Source: Actinomycetota bacterium (lineage in GTDB: Bacteria; Actinomycetota; Acidimicrobiia; Actinomarinales; Actinomarinaceae). Taken from it: a stretch of DNA of 46,968 nt. Of the stretch, positions 46,493 to 46,968 are shown in pieces (positions within the stretch are counted from its first letter, which is position 1; each line of letters starts with the position of its first letter). Made by a program: the position numbers and the translations under genes. The notes under the pieces were generated by a model, which was given only the letters and a program-made list of their open reading frames with translations, had not been told where the DNA came from and did not search any database. The DNA is taken from contig JAAZZH010000008.1 of NCBI GenBank assembly GCA_014239265.1, positions 1-46,968 of the forward strand, read 5' to 3'.

Positions 46493-46574
46493 GCCCGGAT
46501 GGCGGAATTGGCAGACGCGCTGGATTCAAAATCCAGTATCTTCGGATGTGGGGGTTCGACTCCCCCTCCGGGTA
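46493..46574 (+). tRNA. tRNA-Leu(CAA)
   Basis: GCCCGGATGGCGGAATTGGCAGACGCGCTGGATTCAAAATCCAGTATCTTCGGATGTGGGGGTTCGACTCCCCCTCCGGGTA; anticodon stem CTGGA/TCCAG, loop TTCAAAA. Confidence 0.95.
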
Positions 46575-46614
46575 CTTTTTATATACAAAAAAACTCTTTG
46601 TCTAGAATGGTTAC

Positions 46615-46968
46615 TTGAAGAAGATACCTACTTTTAGTTTTACAGTTTTTATTGTATTGATTATTTCTTTTATTATTGTTTTCATAAATAGCGATGATAC
46701 TTTTGGTCAGACTTTTATAGAACAGATCAGGGTTGCTGATAGTGATGACACATTAGATACTCTATCCGATGAACAACTTGTTTCATTAGGAAAAGCAGTA
46801 TGTCAATCAAGCGCTGAATGGAAAGATGAAAATAACTCCTTGATAGTAATAAATAATATTGTTTCAGATGTTAGCTTCGACCAAACCTTAAATATTTTCT
46901 TGTCTGATCTAGTAACGTTGAAAACAGGATGGGAATACAAAGTATTGTATATGGATTATATCTGTCTC
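46615..46968 (+). CDS. Putative secreted/membrane-anchored small protein, C-terminus cut by window edge
   Basis: TTG start: MKKIPTFSFTVFIVLIISFIIVFINSDDTFGQTFIEQIRVADSDDTLDTLSDEQLVSLGKAVCQSSAEW...YKVLYMDYICL, open to the window end. Signal/TM then a weakly DUF732-like pattern (LVSLGKAVC). Confidence 0.6.
   Translation, partial: MKKIPTFSFTVFIVLIISFIIVFINSDDTFGQTFIEQIRVADSDDTLDTLSDEQLVSLGKAVCQSSAEWKDENNSLIVINNIVSDVSFDQTLNIFLSDLVTLKTGWEYKVLYMDYICL

Noticed and set aside
46322-46618. 98-aa plus-strand ORF ending ARMAELADALDSKSSIFGCGGSTPPPGTF
   Set aside because: The C-terminal part is a translation of tRNA-Leu(CAA), a common artefact, and the N-terminal part is antisense to polA.
1-46968. CRISPR arrays, toxin-antitoxin or other defence islands, large tandem repeats
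   Set aside because: I saw no regularly spaced repeats, no cas or known defence genes, and virtually all sequence is accounted for by core genes.

Overview
The window is a gene-dense, AT-rich core-genome segment with almost no intergenic space. It most resembles a streamlined, probably marine, low-GC actinobacterium. That assignment is inference, based on a DUF4193-like protein, the pafB-pafC-tat-helY order, the polA-rpsA-coaE-uvrB order and the xerD-scpA-scpB-rluB-cmk-der order. From left to right it carries: an oligopeptide ABC transporter (ATPase cut by the window edge, two permeases, a lipoprotein SBP); der, ispH, cmk, rluB, scpB, scpA, an HD protein, xerD, pyrG and nadK; rhomboid, HAD, GNAT, DUF4193 and DagK-like genes; helY, tatC, an untracked TatA-like ORF, pafC and pafB; a ferredoxin and trmI; an AI-2E/holin-like/small-peptide cluster; an acyltransferase-like membrane protein, trmL, crcB and yajQ; a DCC/msrB/CDF/grx/guaC redox cluster; a LON-domain protein, a GATase, tRNA-Leu, secG, gpm, tpi, pgk and rapZ; uvrC, uvrA, uvrB, coaE, rpsA and polA; and tRNA-Leu(CAA). 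I see no mobile element, prophage or CRISPR array, and no obvious new defence system. The best leads are: (1) a recurrent TANNNT-N6/7-(A/G)TG arrangement at first-in-transcript genes, suggesting widespread leaderless transcription; (2) a tRNA-Leu whose anticodon reads AAG; (3) pafBC and trmI separated only by a ferredoxin gene, with no proteasome/pupylation genes between them; (4) a degenerate TatA-like 59-aa ORF exactly in the tatA slot; (5) a chain of overlapping small membrane-protein genes ending in a 29-aa GTG-initiated peptide; and (6) an xerD with no canonical start codon that gives a full N-terminus.
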